This document shows, piece by piece, positions 36,043 through 44,701 of a stretch of 64,000 nucleotides of DNA. The DNA is taken from NCBI GenBank assembly GCA_963810485.1, contig CAWENQ010000005.1, forward strand, positions 124,001-188,000, read 5' to 3'. This stretch comes from DATKFM01 sp963810485. Lineage in GTDB: Bacteria; Pseudomonadota; Alphaproteobacteria; Dongiales; Dongiaceae. The notes beneath the pieces were generated by a model. It was given only the letters and a program-made list of their open reading frames with translations, searched no databases and was not told where the DNA came from. The first letter of the stretch is position 1. Every line of letters starts with the position of its first letter. The position numbers and the translations under genes are program-made.

Positions 36043-37130
36043 CCATCACCGTCGCCGCCGGCACCAGCTACGATCTGGCGCGCCGCCGGCAGCGGCGCGT
36101 CGCAACGTTCATTGCACTGCTTGCCGGCTTGCTCGTGGTGGCATTCGTCGCTTCTGCCGGCATTGGCGCCGTGGCGATCCCGCCGGATCATCTGCTGGCG
36201 ATCCTGGCGGCGAAGCTGGGCCTGGCGCCGTCAGAAGCGGTCAGCGAGCGTGAGAGCCTTGTCCTGCTGTCGATCCGCCTGCCCCGCGTCGTGCTGGCCG
36301 TGATGGTCGGCGCGGCGCTGGCCTGCTGCGGCGCTGTGCAGCAGGGCCTGTTCCAGAATCCATTGGCAGATCCTGGACTGCTGGGAACTTCGTCGGGCGC
36401 GGCCGTCGCCGCGGCGGCGACCATCGTCCTTGGCCACAGCCTTGCGGCGCAGCTACCGCCGTTTCTTCTGCCCTATCTGCTGCCGGTCGCCGCCTTCGGC
36501 GGCGCGCTGATCGCCACGATATTCATCTACCTCGTCGCCAGCCGCAGCGGCACGACCGATGTTTCCACCATGCTGCTGGCCGGTGTCGGCGTGAACGCCA
36601 TCGGCATGTCCGGCATCGGCCTGCTGATCTTCGCCAGTTCGGACCGGGAATTACGGGATCTGAACTATTGGATGCTGGGCAGCCTGGGCGGCGCGACCTG
36701 GACCACGCTGATCCCGGCCCTGCTGCTGGTCATCCCCTCCCTGATCGGCTTGCTGGCCCTGACGCGGCCGCTCAATGCCTTGCTGTTGGGCGAAGGCGAG
36801 GCTCAGCATCTGGGCTTCAACATCGAACGGATCAAGCGTTTCTCGATCCTGTTCACCGCCCTGGTCACCGGGGCTTCGGTCGCGCTGACTGGCATGATCG
36901 GCTTCGTCGGGCTGGTGGTGCCCCATCTGGTGCGGCTGATCATCGGCGCCGATCATCGCAATCTGCTGCCGGCCACCATCCTGCTGGGAACGTCGCTGGT
37001 GCTGGTCGCCGACCTGATCTCGCGGCTGATCGTCCTGCCGGCCGAATTGCCCATCGGCATCGTCACCAGCTTCATCGGCGCCCCGGTGTTCATCTGGCTG
37101 CTGTTGATGCGCCAGCGGGGCAGCATCTGA
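36039..37130 (+). CDS. hmuU: Heme ABC transporter permease HmuU (FecCD family)
   Basis: A 363-aa polytopic protein with about ten hydrophobic helices. Typical FecCD segments are LSIRLPRVVLAVMVGAALAC, QGLFQNPLADPGLLGTSSGA, LLAGVGVNAIG, FVGLVVPHLVRLIIGADHRNLLP and the end LPIGIVTSFIGAPVFIWLL. Start overlaps the hmuT stop (ATGA). It forms the membrane channel for heme with HmuV. Confidence 0.93.
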   Translation: MTITVAAGTSYDLARRRQRRVATFIALLAGLLVVAFVASAGIGAVAIPPDHLLAILAAKLGLAPSEAVSERESLVLLSIRLPRVVLAVMVGAALACCGAVQQGLFQNPLADPGLLGTSSGAAVAAAATIVLGHSLAAQLPPFLLPYLLPVAAFGGALIATIFIYLVASRSGTTDVSTMLLAGVGVNAIGMSGIGLLIFASSDRELRDLNYWMLGSLGGATWTTLIPALLLVIPSLIGLLALTRPLNALLLGEGEAQHLGFNIERIKRFSILFTALVTGASVALTGMIGFVGLVVPHLVRLIIGADHRNLLPATILLGTSLVLVADLISRLIVLPAELPIGIVTSFIGAPVFIWLLLMRQRGSI

Positions 37131-37954
37131 TGCTGCGCGCCGATGGCATCCGCGTCCTGCTGGGCGGCCATCTGGTCGTCGATGGGATTTCCCTCGATGT
37201 CCGCCCGGGCGAGGTGCTGGCTGTGCTCGGCCCCAATGGCGCCGGAAAATCGACGCTGCTGCGGGCGCTGTCAGGGCTCCTGCCGCCGCGGGCCGGCACC
37301 GTGACCCTGGACGGCACGCCGCTGTCTCAATGGCGCCGGCGGGATCTCGCGCGGCGGCGAGCGGTGCTGCCCCAGGAATCCCAACTCGCCTTTCCCTTCC
37401 GCGTGCATGAGGTGGTGCAGCTCGGCCGCTCGCCCCATGGCACCAACGGGCGGCAGCCGCGGGATCTCCGGGCCATCGACGGCGCCATGGCGATGACCGA
37501 CACGCTGCAATTCGCCGACCGACTCTACGGCACCCTGTCCGGCGGCGAGAAGCAGCGGGTGCAGATGGCCCGCGCGCTGGCGCAGATCTGGCACAGCCCC
37601 GGCGACGATAGCGCGCCGCGCTATCTCCTGATGGACGAACCCACCAACAATCTGGATCTCCGGCATCAACATGGCGTGCTTCAGGCGGCGCGACGTCTTG
37701 CCGCCGACGGCGTCGGCGTCCTCGCGATCCTGCATGACATCAATCTGGCCGCGGTGTTTGCCGACTGCCTCTGCCTGCTGAGACAGGGCCGCGTCGTCGC
37801 CTCCGGCCCCATCGCCGACATTCTCACCACCCGCCATCTGGAGGCGGCTTTCGACGTCGCCGTCGATCTGCTGCCCCACCCGTCATCCCCGGTTCCCCAT
37901 GTGATCTGGACCGTCGCGGAGAATCCCGTCTCTCAAATCGCGAGCACGCCATGA
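37130..37954 (+). CDS. hmuV: Heme ABC transporter ATP-binding protein HmuV
   Basis: A 274-aa ATPase. Walker A GPNGAGKST is near residue 34, the Q-loop VLPQESQLAFPFRVHEVVQLGRSP near 80 (typical of heme and siderophore importers), signature LSGGEKQRVQMARALAQ near 138, Walker B YLLMDEPTNNLDLRHQH near 165 and switch His LHDINLAA near 200. Start overlaps the permease stop by one base (TGATG). Confidence 0.93.
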   Translation: MLRADGIRVLLGGHLVVDGISLDVRPGEVLAVLGPNGAGKSTLLRALSGLLPPRAGTVTLDGTPLSQWRRRDLARRRAVLPQESQLAFPFRVHEVVQLGRSPHGTNGRQPRDLRAIDGAMAMTDTLQFADRLYGTLSGGEKQRVQMARALAQIWHSPGDDSAPRYLLMDEPTNNLDLRHQHGVLQAARRLAADGVGVLAILHDINLAAVFADCLCLLRQGRVVASGPIADILTTRHLEAAFDVAVDLLPHPSSPVPHVIWTVAENPVSQIASTP

Positions 37955-38382
37955 AGATCTCGACCTGGATACCGTCTGTCTGCCTTGCCTTATTTTCACT
38001 GACGACAGCGCCGTGCAGCGCCGCCACGGCGGACGCCCCGGTGACCGTCGAGCTCAACAAGCTCGAGGATCAGGGCGGCGGCTGCCGCGTGCATCTGGTG
38101 ATCCGCAATACGACAGCCGCCGCATTCGACGCCTACAAGCTCGATCTCGTGCTGTTCGGCCGCGACGGCATCATCGCCCGCCGCATCGCCGTGGAGATCG
38201 CGCCGCTCCGCGCCAACAAGAAATCGGTCAAGCTGTTCGACGTCGCCGACCTTGCCTGCCCGACCATCGGCAGCATCCTGGTGAACGACGTCCTGGAATG
38301 CAGCGGCCCCGGCGCCACGGCGGCGAGCTGCATCGATGACTTGCAGGTCAGCTCGCGGGCCGGCATCGAACTCTCGAAGTAA
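37951..38382 (+). CDS. Secreted protein of unknown function in heme operon
   Basis: A 143-aa protein with a signal peptide ending CSAATADA. The mature part is beta-rich (VTVELNKLEDQGGGCRVHLVIRNTTAAAFDAYKLDLVLFGRDGII) with four later Cys (CRV, LAC, EC, SC) that could make two disulphides. The start overlaps the hmuV stop as ATGA and exbB follows 12 bp after its stop, so it is part of the operon. I know of similar unnamed proteins beside TonB-ExbBD genes in alphaproteobacteria but not their role. Confidence 0.8.
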   Translation: MKISTWIPSVCLALFSLTTAPCSAATADAPVTVELNKLEDQGGGCRVHLVIRNTTAAAFDAYKLDLVLFGRDGIIARRIAVEIAPLRANKKSVKLFDVADLACPTIGSILVNDVLECSGPGATAASCIDDLQVSSRAGIELSK

Positions 38383-38394
38383 GGAGCTGCGATC

Positions 38395-39135
38395 ATGAAT
38401 CCGAACGAGGCGTTCAACGCCCCGGCGCCCTTGGTCATTCCCGAACAGGCCGATCCGCTTGTCGTCTACGATCTTTCGCCGCTGCGGCTGTTCCTGGATG
38501 CCGACCCGGTGGTGCAGGGCGTGATGGTGCTGCTGGCCGCGGCGTCCGTGGGATGCTGGGCGTTGATCATCGAGCGCGGCTGGCGCCTGTCCGCTCTGCG
38601 CAGCGATGTGCGAAAGTTCGAGACGTCTTTCGGCACGGCATGGCAACCGGCATCGCTGCCGCAAACGGGCTCTATCGCCCGGGCCATCCTTGACGCCGGA
38701 CGCCACGAGGCCCAGTTCAGGGACAGCGGCGAAACGGCGGGCGAAGCACGCCACCGCTGCGAGCGGGCGATGAAATCCGCCTTGGCCGCCGGCTTGCGTC
38801 CCGCCGAGTGGGGCTTGCCCTTCCTGGCGACCATCGGCTCATCGGCGCCGTTCATCGGCCTGTTCGGCACGGTCTGGGGTATCATGAACAGCTTCTCGGC
38901 CATCGCCGTTGCCAACGACACCAGCCTGCGCGTGGTCGCGCCCGGCATCGCCGAGGCTCTGTCCGCCACAGCGCTCGGCCTCGTGGCGGCGATCCCCGCC
39001 GTCGTCGCCTATAACAAGCTGGCGGTATCGCTGAACCGCGTTGCTGCCCGCTTTACCGCCGGTATCGAAGAACTGGCGCGGCAGTTCACGCGGCGGCCGG
39101 ATCAGGCGGCCCAGCAATGGAGGGCGGCGGAATGA
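38395..39135 (+). CDS. exbB: TonB-system energiser ExbB
   Basis: A 246-aa inner-membrane proton-channel subunit with three membrane helices (about 40-65, 140-165, 180-205). The MotA/TolQ/ExbB core reads GLPFLATIGSSAPFIGLFGTVWGIMNSF and EALSATALGLVAAIPAVVAYN. AAGGAGCTGCGATC before the ATG is a good ribosome site. It works with ExbD and TonB to drive the receptor encoded at 31872. Confidence 0.93.
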   Translation: MNPNEAFNAPAPLVIPEQADPLVVYDLSPLRLFLDADPVVQGVMVLLAAASVGCWALIIERGWRLSALRSDVRKFETSFGTAWQPASLPQTGSIARAILDAGRHEAQFRDSGETAGEARHRCERAMKSALAAGLRPAEWGLPFLATIGSSAPFIGLFGTVWGIMNSFSAIAVANDTSLRVVAPGIAEALSATALGLVAAIPAVVAYNKLAVSLNRVAARFTAGIEELARQFTRRPDQAAQQWRAAE

Positions 39136-39566
39136 TGACCCGGCCGCAAACCGGCGGCGAGTTCCAGCCGCTGGCCGAGATCAACGTCACGCCCTTCGTC
39201 GACGTGATGCTGGTGCTGTTGATCGTCTTCATGGTGGCGGCGCCGCTGATGATGTCGGGCGTGGAGTTGCAGCTGCCGAAATCCAGCGCCGCACCGCTGG
39301 AGAAGCCGCAGAAGCCGGTCATCGTCAGCATCACCGCCGACGGCGCGCTGCATCTTGGCGAGGAGGTCGTGGCGGATGGCGATCTCCAGACAAGGCTGGC
39401 GGCAATATTGCAGGACCGCGCCGACGGCATCGTCTATGTCCGCGGCGATCGCGCCGTGCCCTATGGCCGCATCATGGAAGCGATCGCGGCCATCAATCGG
39501 GCCGGATTCAACGACGTGTCGCTGATCGCCGAATCCGCGCCCGATATGGCGGTCCAGGCGCAGTAG
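39132..39566 (+). CDS. exbD: TonB-system energiser ExbD
   Basis: A 144-aa protein with one membrane helix (about 21-41) that carries the essential proton-path Asp at about residue 24 (NVTPFVDVMLVLL), then a periplasmic domain ending with DRAVPYGRIMEAIAAINRAGFNDVSLI. The ATG at 39132 overlaps the exbB stop (ATGA), which decides the start over the GTG/ATG choices upstream. Confidence 0.93.
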   Translation: MMTRPQTGGEFQPLAEINVTPFVDVMLVLLIVFMVAAPLMMSGVELQLPKSSAAPLEKPQKPVIVSITADGALHLGEEVVADGDLQTRLAAILQDRADGIVYVRGDRAVPYGRIMEAIAAINRAGFNDVSLIAESAPDMAVQAQ

Positions 39567-39573
39567 GACCGCC

Positions 39574-40458
39574 ATGGCCTTCCCGTCGCGAGGCCTTGCG
39601 CTCTCCATCGCCATCCATGGCGTAATCCTTCTTGCGCTTGTCGTGGTCTGGCCGCGGCATGAGGAAGAGGAAGCCAGCCCCGTGCCTGCCCCGGTGGCCG
39701 TCTCCCTCGCGGCCGCAGGCGGCGCCCCGGCGAGCACGCCCACAGCCGTTCGCGAGGAGGTTGCCGCCACGGACGCCATTGAACCGCTGGCGGAAACCGA
39801 ACCGGAAGAAGTCAAAGCGGTGGACATGGCGGCGGAGCCGGTAAAGCCGCCGGAACCCGTGGAGGCCATTCCCGCCGTGCCGGCGGAGAACGCCACGGTG
39901 GCGGCCATCCCTGAAACCGTTCCGGCGATCGAACCGCCGCCGCCGACAGCGGCGCCGGAACCCGTGCCGGAGGCGACGCCGGCAAAGGAACCGGAGACGA
40001 CAACGGCCAAGGAGCCGGAGCCACCCGCGAAAGTGGAGACTCCCGCGACGAAATCCGAGCCATCGCCGGCGGAAGAAACCGCCAATTCCACCGAGCCTTC
40101 AACCAATGCCACCAACGCCGCTGCTCCGGCCGCCACCGGCAGCGCTGCCGCCACGGCCAGCGTATCGGCGGGCGTGACCAACTATGCCGCCGTGCTGCAG
40201 GCCTGGCTGCAGGACCATATGCGCTATCCCCGCCGGGCCAAGCTGCGCAACATGCAGGGAACGGCCACGCTCTGGCTTTCCATCGACGCCGAAGGCCATG
40301 TGCTGGATTTCCGCATCAAGGAGAGTTCAGGCCACGATATCCTGGACTCCGAGGTGGAAGACCTGGTCCGCCGTGCCGATCCCATGCCGCCGGTGCCCGA
40401 AGCGATGCAAGCCTCGTCTATCGAGTTCGTGGTGCCCGTGCAGTTCGTGTTGCGTTAG
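39574..40458 (+). CDS. tonB: TonB family energy-transducing protein
   Basis: A 294-aa protein: an N-terminal membrane anchor (about 6-25), a long Pro/Glu/Ala/Lys-rich spacer (about 30-195) that can span the periplasm, and a C-terminal TonB domain (about 205-294) with MRYPRRAKLRNMQGTATLWLSI, SSGHDILDSEVEDLVRRADPMPPVP and the end IEFVVPVQFVLR. It passes energy from ExbBD to the heme receptor. Last gene of the heme operon; the converging MerR-type gene ends 32 bp away. Confidence 0.92.
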   Translation: MAFPSRGLALSIAIHGVILLALVVVWPRHEEEEASPVPAPVAVSLAAAGGAPASTPTAVREEVAATDAIEPLAETEPEEVKAVDMAAEPVKPPEPVEAIPAVPAENATVAAIPETVPAIEPPPPTAAPEPVPEATPAKEPETTTAKEPEPPAKVETPATKSEPSPAEETANSTEPSTNATNAAAPAATGSAAATASVSAGVTNYAAVLQAWLQDHMRYPRRAKLRNMQGTATLWLSIDAEGHVLDFRIKESSGHDILDSEVEDLVRRADPMPPVPEAMQASSIEFVVPVQFVLR

Positions 40459-40489
40459 ACGTCCGTTCGGGCAGTTCTTCCGTTTGAAT

Positions 40490-41545
40490 CTAGGCTTCGT
40501 TCGAGGACGCTTGTCCAACCGCGTGGGGTTGCCACGCTATGACACCGGCCGTTCGGGCCCTCACCGCAGGCGCGGCCAGGCAGGTAGCAACGGCCTCGTA
40601 CCCCGGCGCGCCGGAATAGGGGGCAACACAGATTGGCGGACTATGGTTGGCGGGGCACAGTATGATCGTCTCATCACTGCCGACAGCATCCAGATCCAGA
40701 ATTGATGACGAGCGAGTCAGTAGAAACAAAGTGCGATTTTTCTGCATTCTCAAGCGCAGATGAGCAACAAGAGCCACTTGGGTCGCTTGATCCAAGTCCT
40801 GCTCGATCATGTCGATGACGAGAACCCTTGGCGCTTCTTCCTCCAATGCGATGACGAGAGCAACCAAAGCGTCCGACCTCTGAGCGCCATCCTCGACGAG
40901 CCAGGTCAGAGCCCGTTCCACACGGGCGCTCAGCGCCGTGTCCTCATTGAGACGCGAACGAACTGTCGCGCTGTCGGCCAATCGGTCCAAACCAAGGAAT
41001 CTGGCGTCGGGAAGCGTCTCCGCCAGGCGCTTAGCCAAGCGTGTCTTGCCGCAGCCAAGGGGGCCAGTGATGTAATTCAGCGGCCGGATGTCGCGCAGTT
41101 CGAACAACTCGCCGCCCCAAGGCCAGGGAAGATCAAAGGTAACGGTGAGGCGAGCGCTGATATCAACCGCATGGGCTAGTTCTTCGATAGCCGGGGCCCG
41201 CCCGTGAACGAGATTGGACCGAATGCGCCGCACTTTATCCAGGGCGCGGGCGATCTGCTGCGCCTGAACCTGAAGGCGCCCCTCGTGCGCCGCCAACCCG
41301 GCTTCCAGGTCACTGGGATCGCCCTCGAGCACCCGCGCCACTTGCGCGAGACTGAGCCCCAGCGCGCGCAACGATACGATCTCGGTAGCGCGTATCATCT
41401 CGGCAGGGCCGTAAGCCCGCCACCCCGCGGCAGTTCGGTCGGGCGAGATCAGGCCGCGCTGCTCGTAAAGCCGCAGCGCCTTTACCGAGACACCCAGTCT
41501 GGAAGCTGCTTGCGAGGGACTGAGACTTCTGGCTGGCGGGCTCAC
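40490..41545 (-). CDS. MerR-type regulator fused to a P-loop ATPase domain
   Basis: A 351-aa protein. Residues about 10-120 are a MerR winged helix and dimer coil (SQAASRLGVSVKALRLYEQRGLISPDR, then AEMIRATEIVSLRALGLSLAQVARVLEG). Instead of a small ligand domain, residues about 135-320 form an ATPase: Walker A GPLGCGKT at 161-168 and Walker B-like RVLVIDMIEQD around Asp245, with a LFLLTRSSSI strand after it. The GTG start has an excellent GAGGAGG ribosome site. What it regulates is unknown; the divergent neighbour is a LysR gene. Confidence 0.8.
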   Translation of the reverse strand: MSPPARSLSPSQAASRLGVSVKALRLYEQRGLISPDRTAAGWRAYGPAEMIRATEIVSLRALGLSLAQVARVLEGDPSDLEAGLAAHEGRLQVQAQQIARALDKVRRIRSNLVHGRAPAIEELAHAVDISARLTVTFDLPWPWGGELFELRDIRPLNYITGPLGCGKTRLAKRLAETLPDARFLGLDRLADSATVRSRLNEDTALSARVERALTWLVEDGAQRSDALVALVIALEEEAPRVLVIDMIEQDLDQATQVALVAHLRLRMQKNRTLFLLTRSSSILDLDAVGSDETIILCPANHSPPICVAPYSGAPGYEAVATCLAAPAVRARTAGVIAWQPHAVGQASSNEA

Positions 41546-41573
41546 AAATCACCTCCTCGGTTGATTCCTGTCC

Positions 41574-41604
41574 TTAATCGGGCCGGCCCCAAGGGTCGGG
41601 TCAA
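41574..41604 (-). promoter_or_regulatory. MerR-type promoter with 19-bp spacer
   Basis: On the minus strand a TTGACC -35 box (41599-41604) and a weaker GATTAA -10 box (41574-41579) are 19 bp apart. That over-long spacing is the hallmark of MerR-controlled promoters. The spacer contains the palindrome GGGCCGGCCC. It lies 29 bp before the GTG of the MerR-ATPase gene, so self-regulation is likely. Confidence 0.55.
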
Positions 41605-41813
41605 GCAGATTGTCGTCCTTCGACGCAGGACAGGCTGCTAGTCGGCATCCGGGCGCTTTAGTTTCCGTCGGGCACAGCCGGCTTGGGTCACAATCACAAT
41701 TTCAAATTCCAGTCACGACGCCCACGCCCGCTCTTGACCCGCAAGACGCGGCGGTTAGCCTTGTTCCCACCGGCATGAAGCGCCGTCAGTAGCGCCGCGC
41801 CGCGGGAGAACAG

Positions 41814-42735
41814 ATGCGCCAGGCCGAAACCGCCATCCTCTCCACCAGCTTCCGCTACTTTCTCGCCGTCGCCGACAGCGGCTCGATCCGCGCGGCGGCC
41901 AAGGAGCTGAACATCGCCTCATCGGCGGTCAGCCGCCAGATCGGCGCGCTGGAGCAGATCCTCGGCATCCAGCTCTTCGATCGCATCGGCCGCGGGCTGA
42001 AACTCTCCGATGCCGGCGGCCTGCTGCTGCGGAACATCCGCGCCGCGCTGTCGGGATATGGCGACGTGGTTACGGCGCTGGATGCACTGAGGGGCCTGAC
42101 CCGCGGCCGGATCAAGGTCGCGACCGTCGAGAGTATCTCCGTCGGCCTCTTGCCCGATCTGCTCACCGCCTTTCTGGCAGAAGCTGCCAGACATCGAAAT
42201 CTCCGTCACCGTCACCGGCGCGGAAGCGGTGACGCGGCAGGTCCAGGAGGGCCATGCCGATATCGGCTTCACCTTCAATCCCCGGGGCATGGAAGGCGTG
42301 ACCGTGGTCTATGAGCGCTCCTTCAGCATCGGCGCCCTGATGGCGCCGTCCCATCCCCTGGCCAAGCGCAAGACCGTGTCGGTCAAGGATTGCATGGACT
42401 ATCCCCTGGCTTTGCCGGCGCGGGGTCTCAGCTTGCGGGCCGCGCTGGAGCGCGTGCTGGCGCGCCATGCCTCGAAGAAACCGCCGCGGCTGCAGAGCAA
42501 CTCCCTGCGGCTGACAGCGACGCTGTCCCGGGCCGGCCAGTGCATCGCGTTCCAGACCTCGGTCGGAATTGATGCCGAGCTGAAGCGTCGGACGCTGGTG
42601 CTGGTTCCCCTGAGCGACCGGACGATTCCGAGCAACCGCTTTGTGGTCATGTGCGAGACCGGCCGGACCGCAAATCCGGCGCTGTCCGCCTTCGTCGCGT
42701 TTGCCCGCGCCCATTTGCAGGAAATGCCCGAATAA
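41814..42735 (+). CDS. LysR family transcriptional regulator (one frame break)
   Basis: N-terminal winged helix at about 10-70 (FRYFLAVADSGSIRAAAKELNIASSAVSRQIGALEQ, FDRIGRGLKLSDAG) and a periplasmic-binding-like effector domain (RGRIKVATVESISVGLLPDLL, then LPDIEISVTVTGAEAVTRQVQEGHADIGFTF). One extra G at about 42180 breaks the frame exactly at the FLA/KLPDIEISV joint; repaired length is about 306 aa. It precedes the purine genes on the same strand and is the best candidate for their regulator. Confidence 0.85.
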
Positions 42736-42851
42736 CCTGCGTGTCTGTTGCCTTTGAGGCATCGAATCGTGCGCATAACTCTTCTTTTTCGAGCATTGGC
42801 GGTGTGACAAAATCCAGGACGGAAGGCCGGCTGGGACCGGCCGCGGGAGCA

Positions 42852-43206
42852 ATGATGGGCCGACTGACCACCCATGTCCTCGACCAGGCGGCAGGCAAGC
42901 CGGCGGCCGGACTTCGCATCGAAGTCTGGCGGCTCGATGGCGCGAGCGCGCTGCTCAAGACCGTGACCACCAATAGCGACGGCCGCATCGACGGGCCGCT
43001 GCTCGAGGGCGAGGCGCTGACTGCCGGCCACTATGAGCTGCGCTTCCACGCCGGCGACTATCTGCGGTGCCTCGGCGGTGAAGCTGCCCGATCCGGCGTT
43101 CCTCGACGTGATTCCGATCCGCTTCGGCATTGCCGACCCCGGCGCGCACTATCACGTGCCGCTGCTGCTCTCGCCCTATGGCTATTCGACCTATCGGGGA
43201 AGCTGA
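42852..43206 (+). CDS. uraH: 5-hydroxyisourate hydrolase, transthyretin-like (one frame break)
   Basis: Converts 5-hydroxyisourate, the urate oxidation product, to OHCU. The protein has RLTTHVLDQAAGKPAAGLRI with the catalytic His of the family, TNSDGRIDGPLL, HYELRFHAGDY, then PAFLDVIPIRFGIADPGAHYHVPLLLSPYGYSTYRGS. The YRGS end is the HIU hydrolase signature that separates it from true transthyretin. One extra T at about 43068 breaks the frame. Repaired length is about 117 aa. First gene of the purine operon. Confidence 0.85.
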
Positions 43207-43212
43207 TGGCTG

Positions 43213-44701
43213 ATGCAGACGCTCCATCCGCTTCCTGCGCCGGGGCAAGGTGGTCGAGCTCGCCGACGTCGCGCCCATGCGCACGCTGCTCGACTATCTG
43301 CGGCTCGAGGAACGCGCCAGCGGCACCAAGGAAGGCTGCAGCGAGGGCGATTGCGGCGCCTGCACGGTGGCGCTCGGCTCGCTGCGCGACGGCCGCGTCG
43401 TCTATGAGCCGGTCAATGCCTGCATCCTGCTCCTCGGCCAGATCGACGGCAAGGAGGTGGTCGACGGTCGACGATCTCGCGCCGCGAGGGCGGCCTGCAT
43501 CCGGTGCAGCAGGCGATGGTCGACCATCACGGCTCGCAATGCGGCTTCTGCACGCCGGGCTTCGTCATGAGCCTGTTCACGCTCTACCACGCCGAGGCGC
43601 GCGCCGACCGGGCCGAGGTCGAACGACTGGCATCGCCGGCAATCTCTGCCGCTGCACCGGCTACCGGCCGATCGTCGATGCGGCGTTGACAGCCTGCGCC
43701 GGCGCAGCCCGGCCGATGCCTATGCGCGCCGCGGCCGAGACCGCGCGAAGCTCTGCGGCAGCTCGCCGACGGCGAGGATCGTCTTCATCGGCGACGAGCA
43801 GCCGTTTCTTCGCCGCACCGGCCAGCGCCGAGAGCCTCGCCGAGCTCTATGCCGCGCCATCCCGATGCGATGATCGTCGCCGGCGCGACCGATGTCGGCC
43901 TGTGGATCACCAAGCAGCTTCGCGACCTGCCCAAGATCATCCATCTCGGCCGCGTCGCGGATCTGCGCCGACATCGCCGACAACGGCGACGCGCTGTCCA
44001 TCGGCGCCGCCGTCACCTATGCCGAGGCCGCAGCCGATCGCTGGCGGCGATCGATCCCGATCTCGGCGAGCTGCTCCGCCGCCTCGGCTCGAAGCAGGTG
44101 CGGGCCACCGGCACGGTCGGCGGCAACATCGCCAATGGCTCGCCGATCGGCGACATGCCGCCGGCGCTGATCGCGCTCGGCGCCACGCTCGAGCTGCGCC
44201 GCGGCGGCGGCACGCGCACGCTGCCGCTCGAAGATTTCTTCATCGCCTATGGCAAGCAGGATCGCGCGGCCGGGCGAATTCGTGTCGGCGGATCGACGGT
44301 CCCGAAGCTCGCGGCCGAACGAAGCCTTCCGCTGCTACAAGATCTCCAAGCGCTTCGACCAGGATATCTCGGCCGGTGATGGGCGCCTTCCGCTTGACGC
44401 TCGATGGCGGCCGGATCGCGCGACGCCCGTATCGCCTTCGGCGGCATGGCGGCGACGCCGAAGCGCGCCGCAGCGCACGGAAGCGGCGTTGCACGGCGCT
44501 CGACTTGACGATGCAGCCAGCTGGGACGCCGGCCCTCGCCGCGCTCGATCGAGGATTTCCAGCCGATCGGCGACCACCGCGCTCGCGCAGCCTATCGCCT
44601 GGCGACGGCGCACGCGCTGCTGACGCAAGGCGCTGCACGAGATCGCCGGCGCGCGACAGCGCAGCCACGCGGATCATCGGCCAGCGGGAGGTGCGCCATG
44701 A
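43213..44701 (+). CDS. xdhA: Xanthine dehydrogenase small subunit XdhA (frame breaks)
   Basis: Carries the electron-transfer parts of xanthine dehydrogenase: two [2Fe-2S] domains and an FAD domain. First cluster: GCSEGDCGACTVALG; second: HGSQCGFCTPGFVMSLF and GNLCRCTGYRPIVDAAL; FAD part: VAGATDVGLWITKQLR and GTVGGNIANGSPIGDMPPALIALGA. The ATG at 43213 plus one extra C near 43225 gives a normal N-terminus (MQTL-IRFLRRGKVVELADV). Other breaks are at about 43463, 43485 and 43630 and continue to the end. The end is approximate and probably overlaps xdhB as ATGA. Confidence 0.8.

Noticed and set aside
39102..40181. A 359-aa minus-strand frame opposite exbD and tonB
   Set aside because: Low-complexity Ser/Ala/Val/Gly sequence mirrors the Pro/Glu/Ala spacer of TonB; not a real protein.
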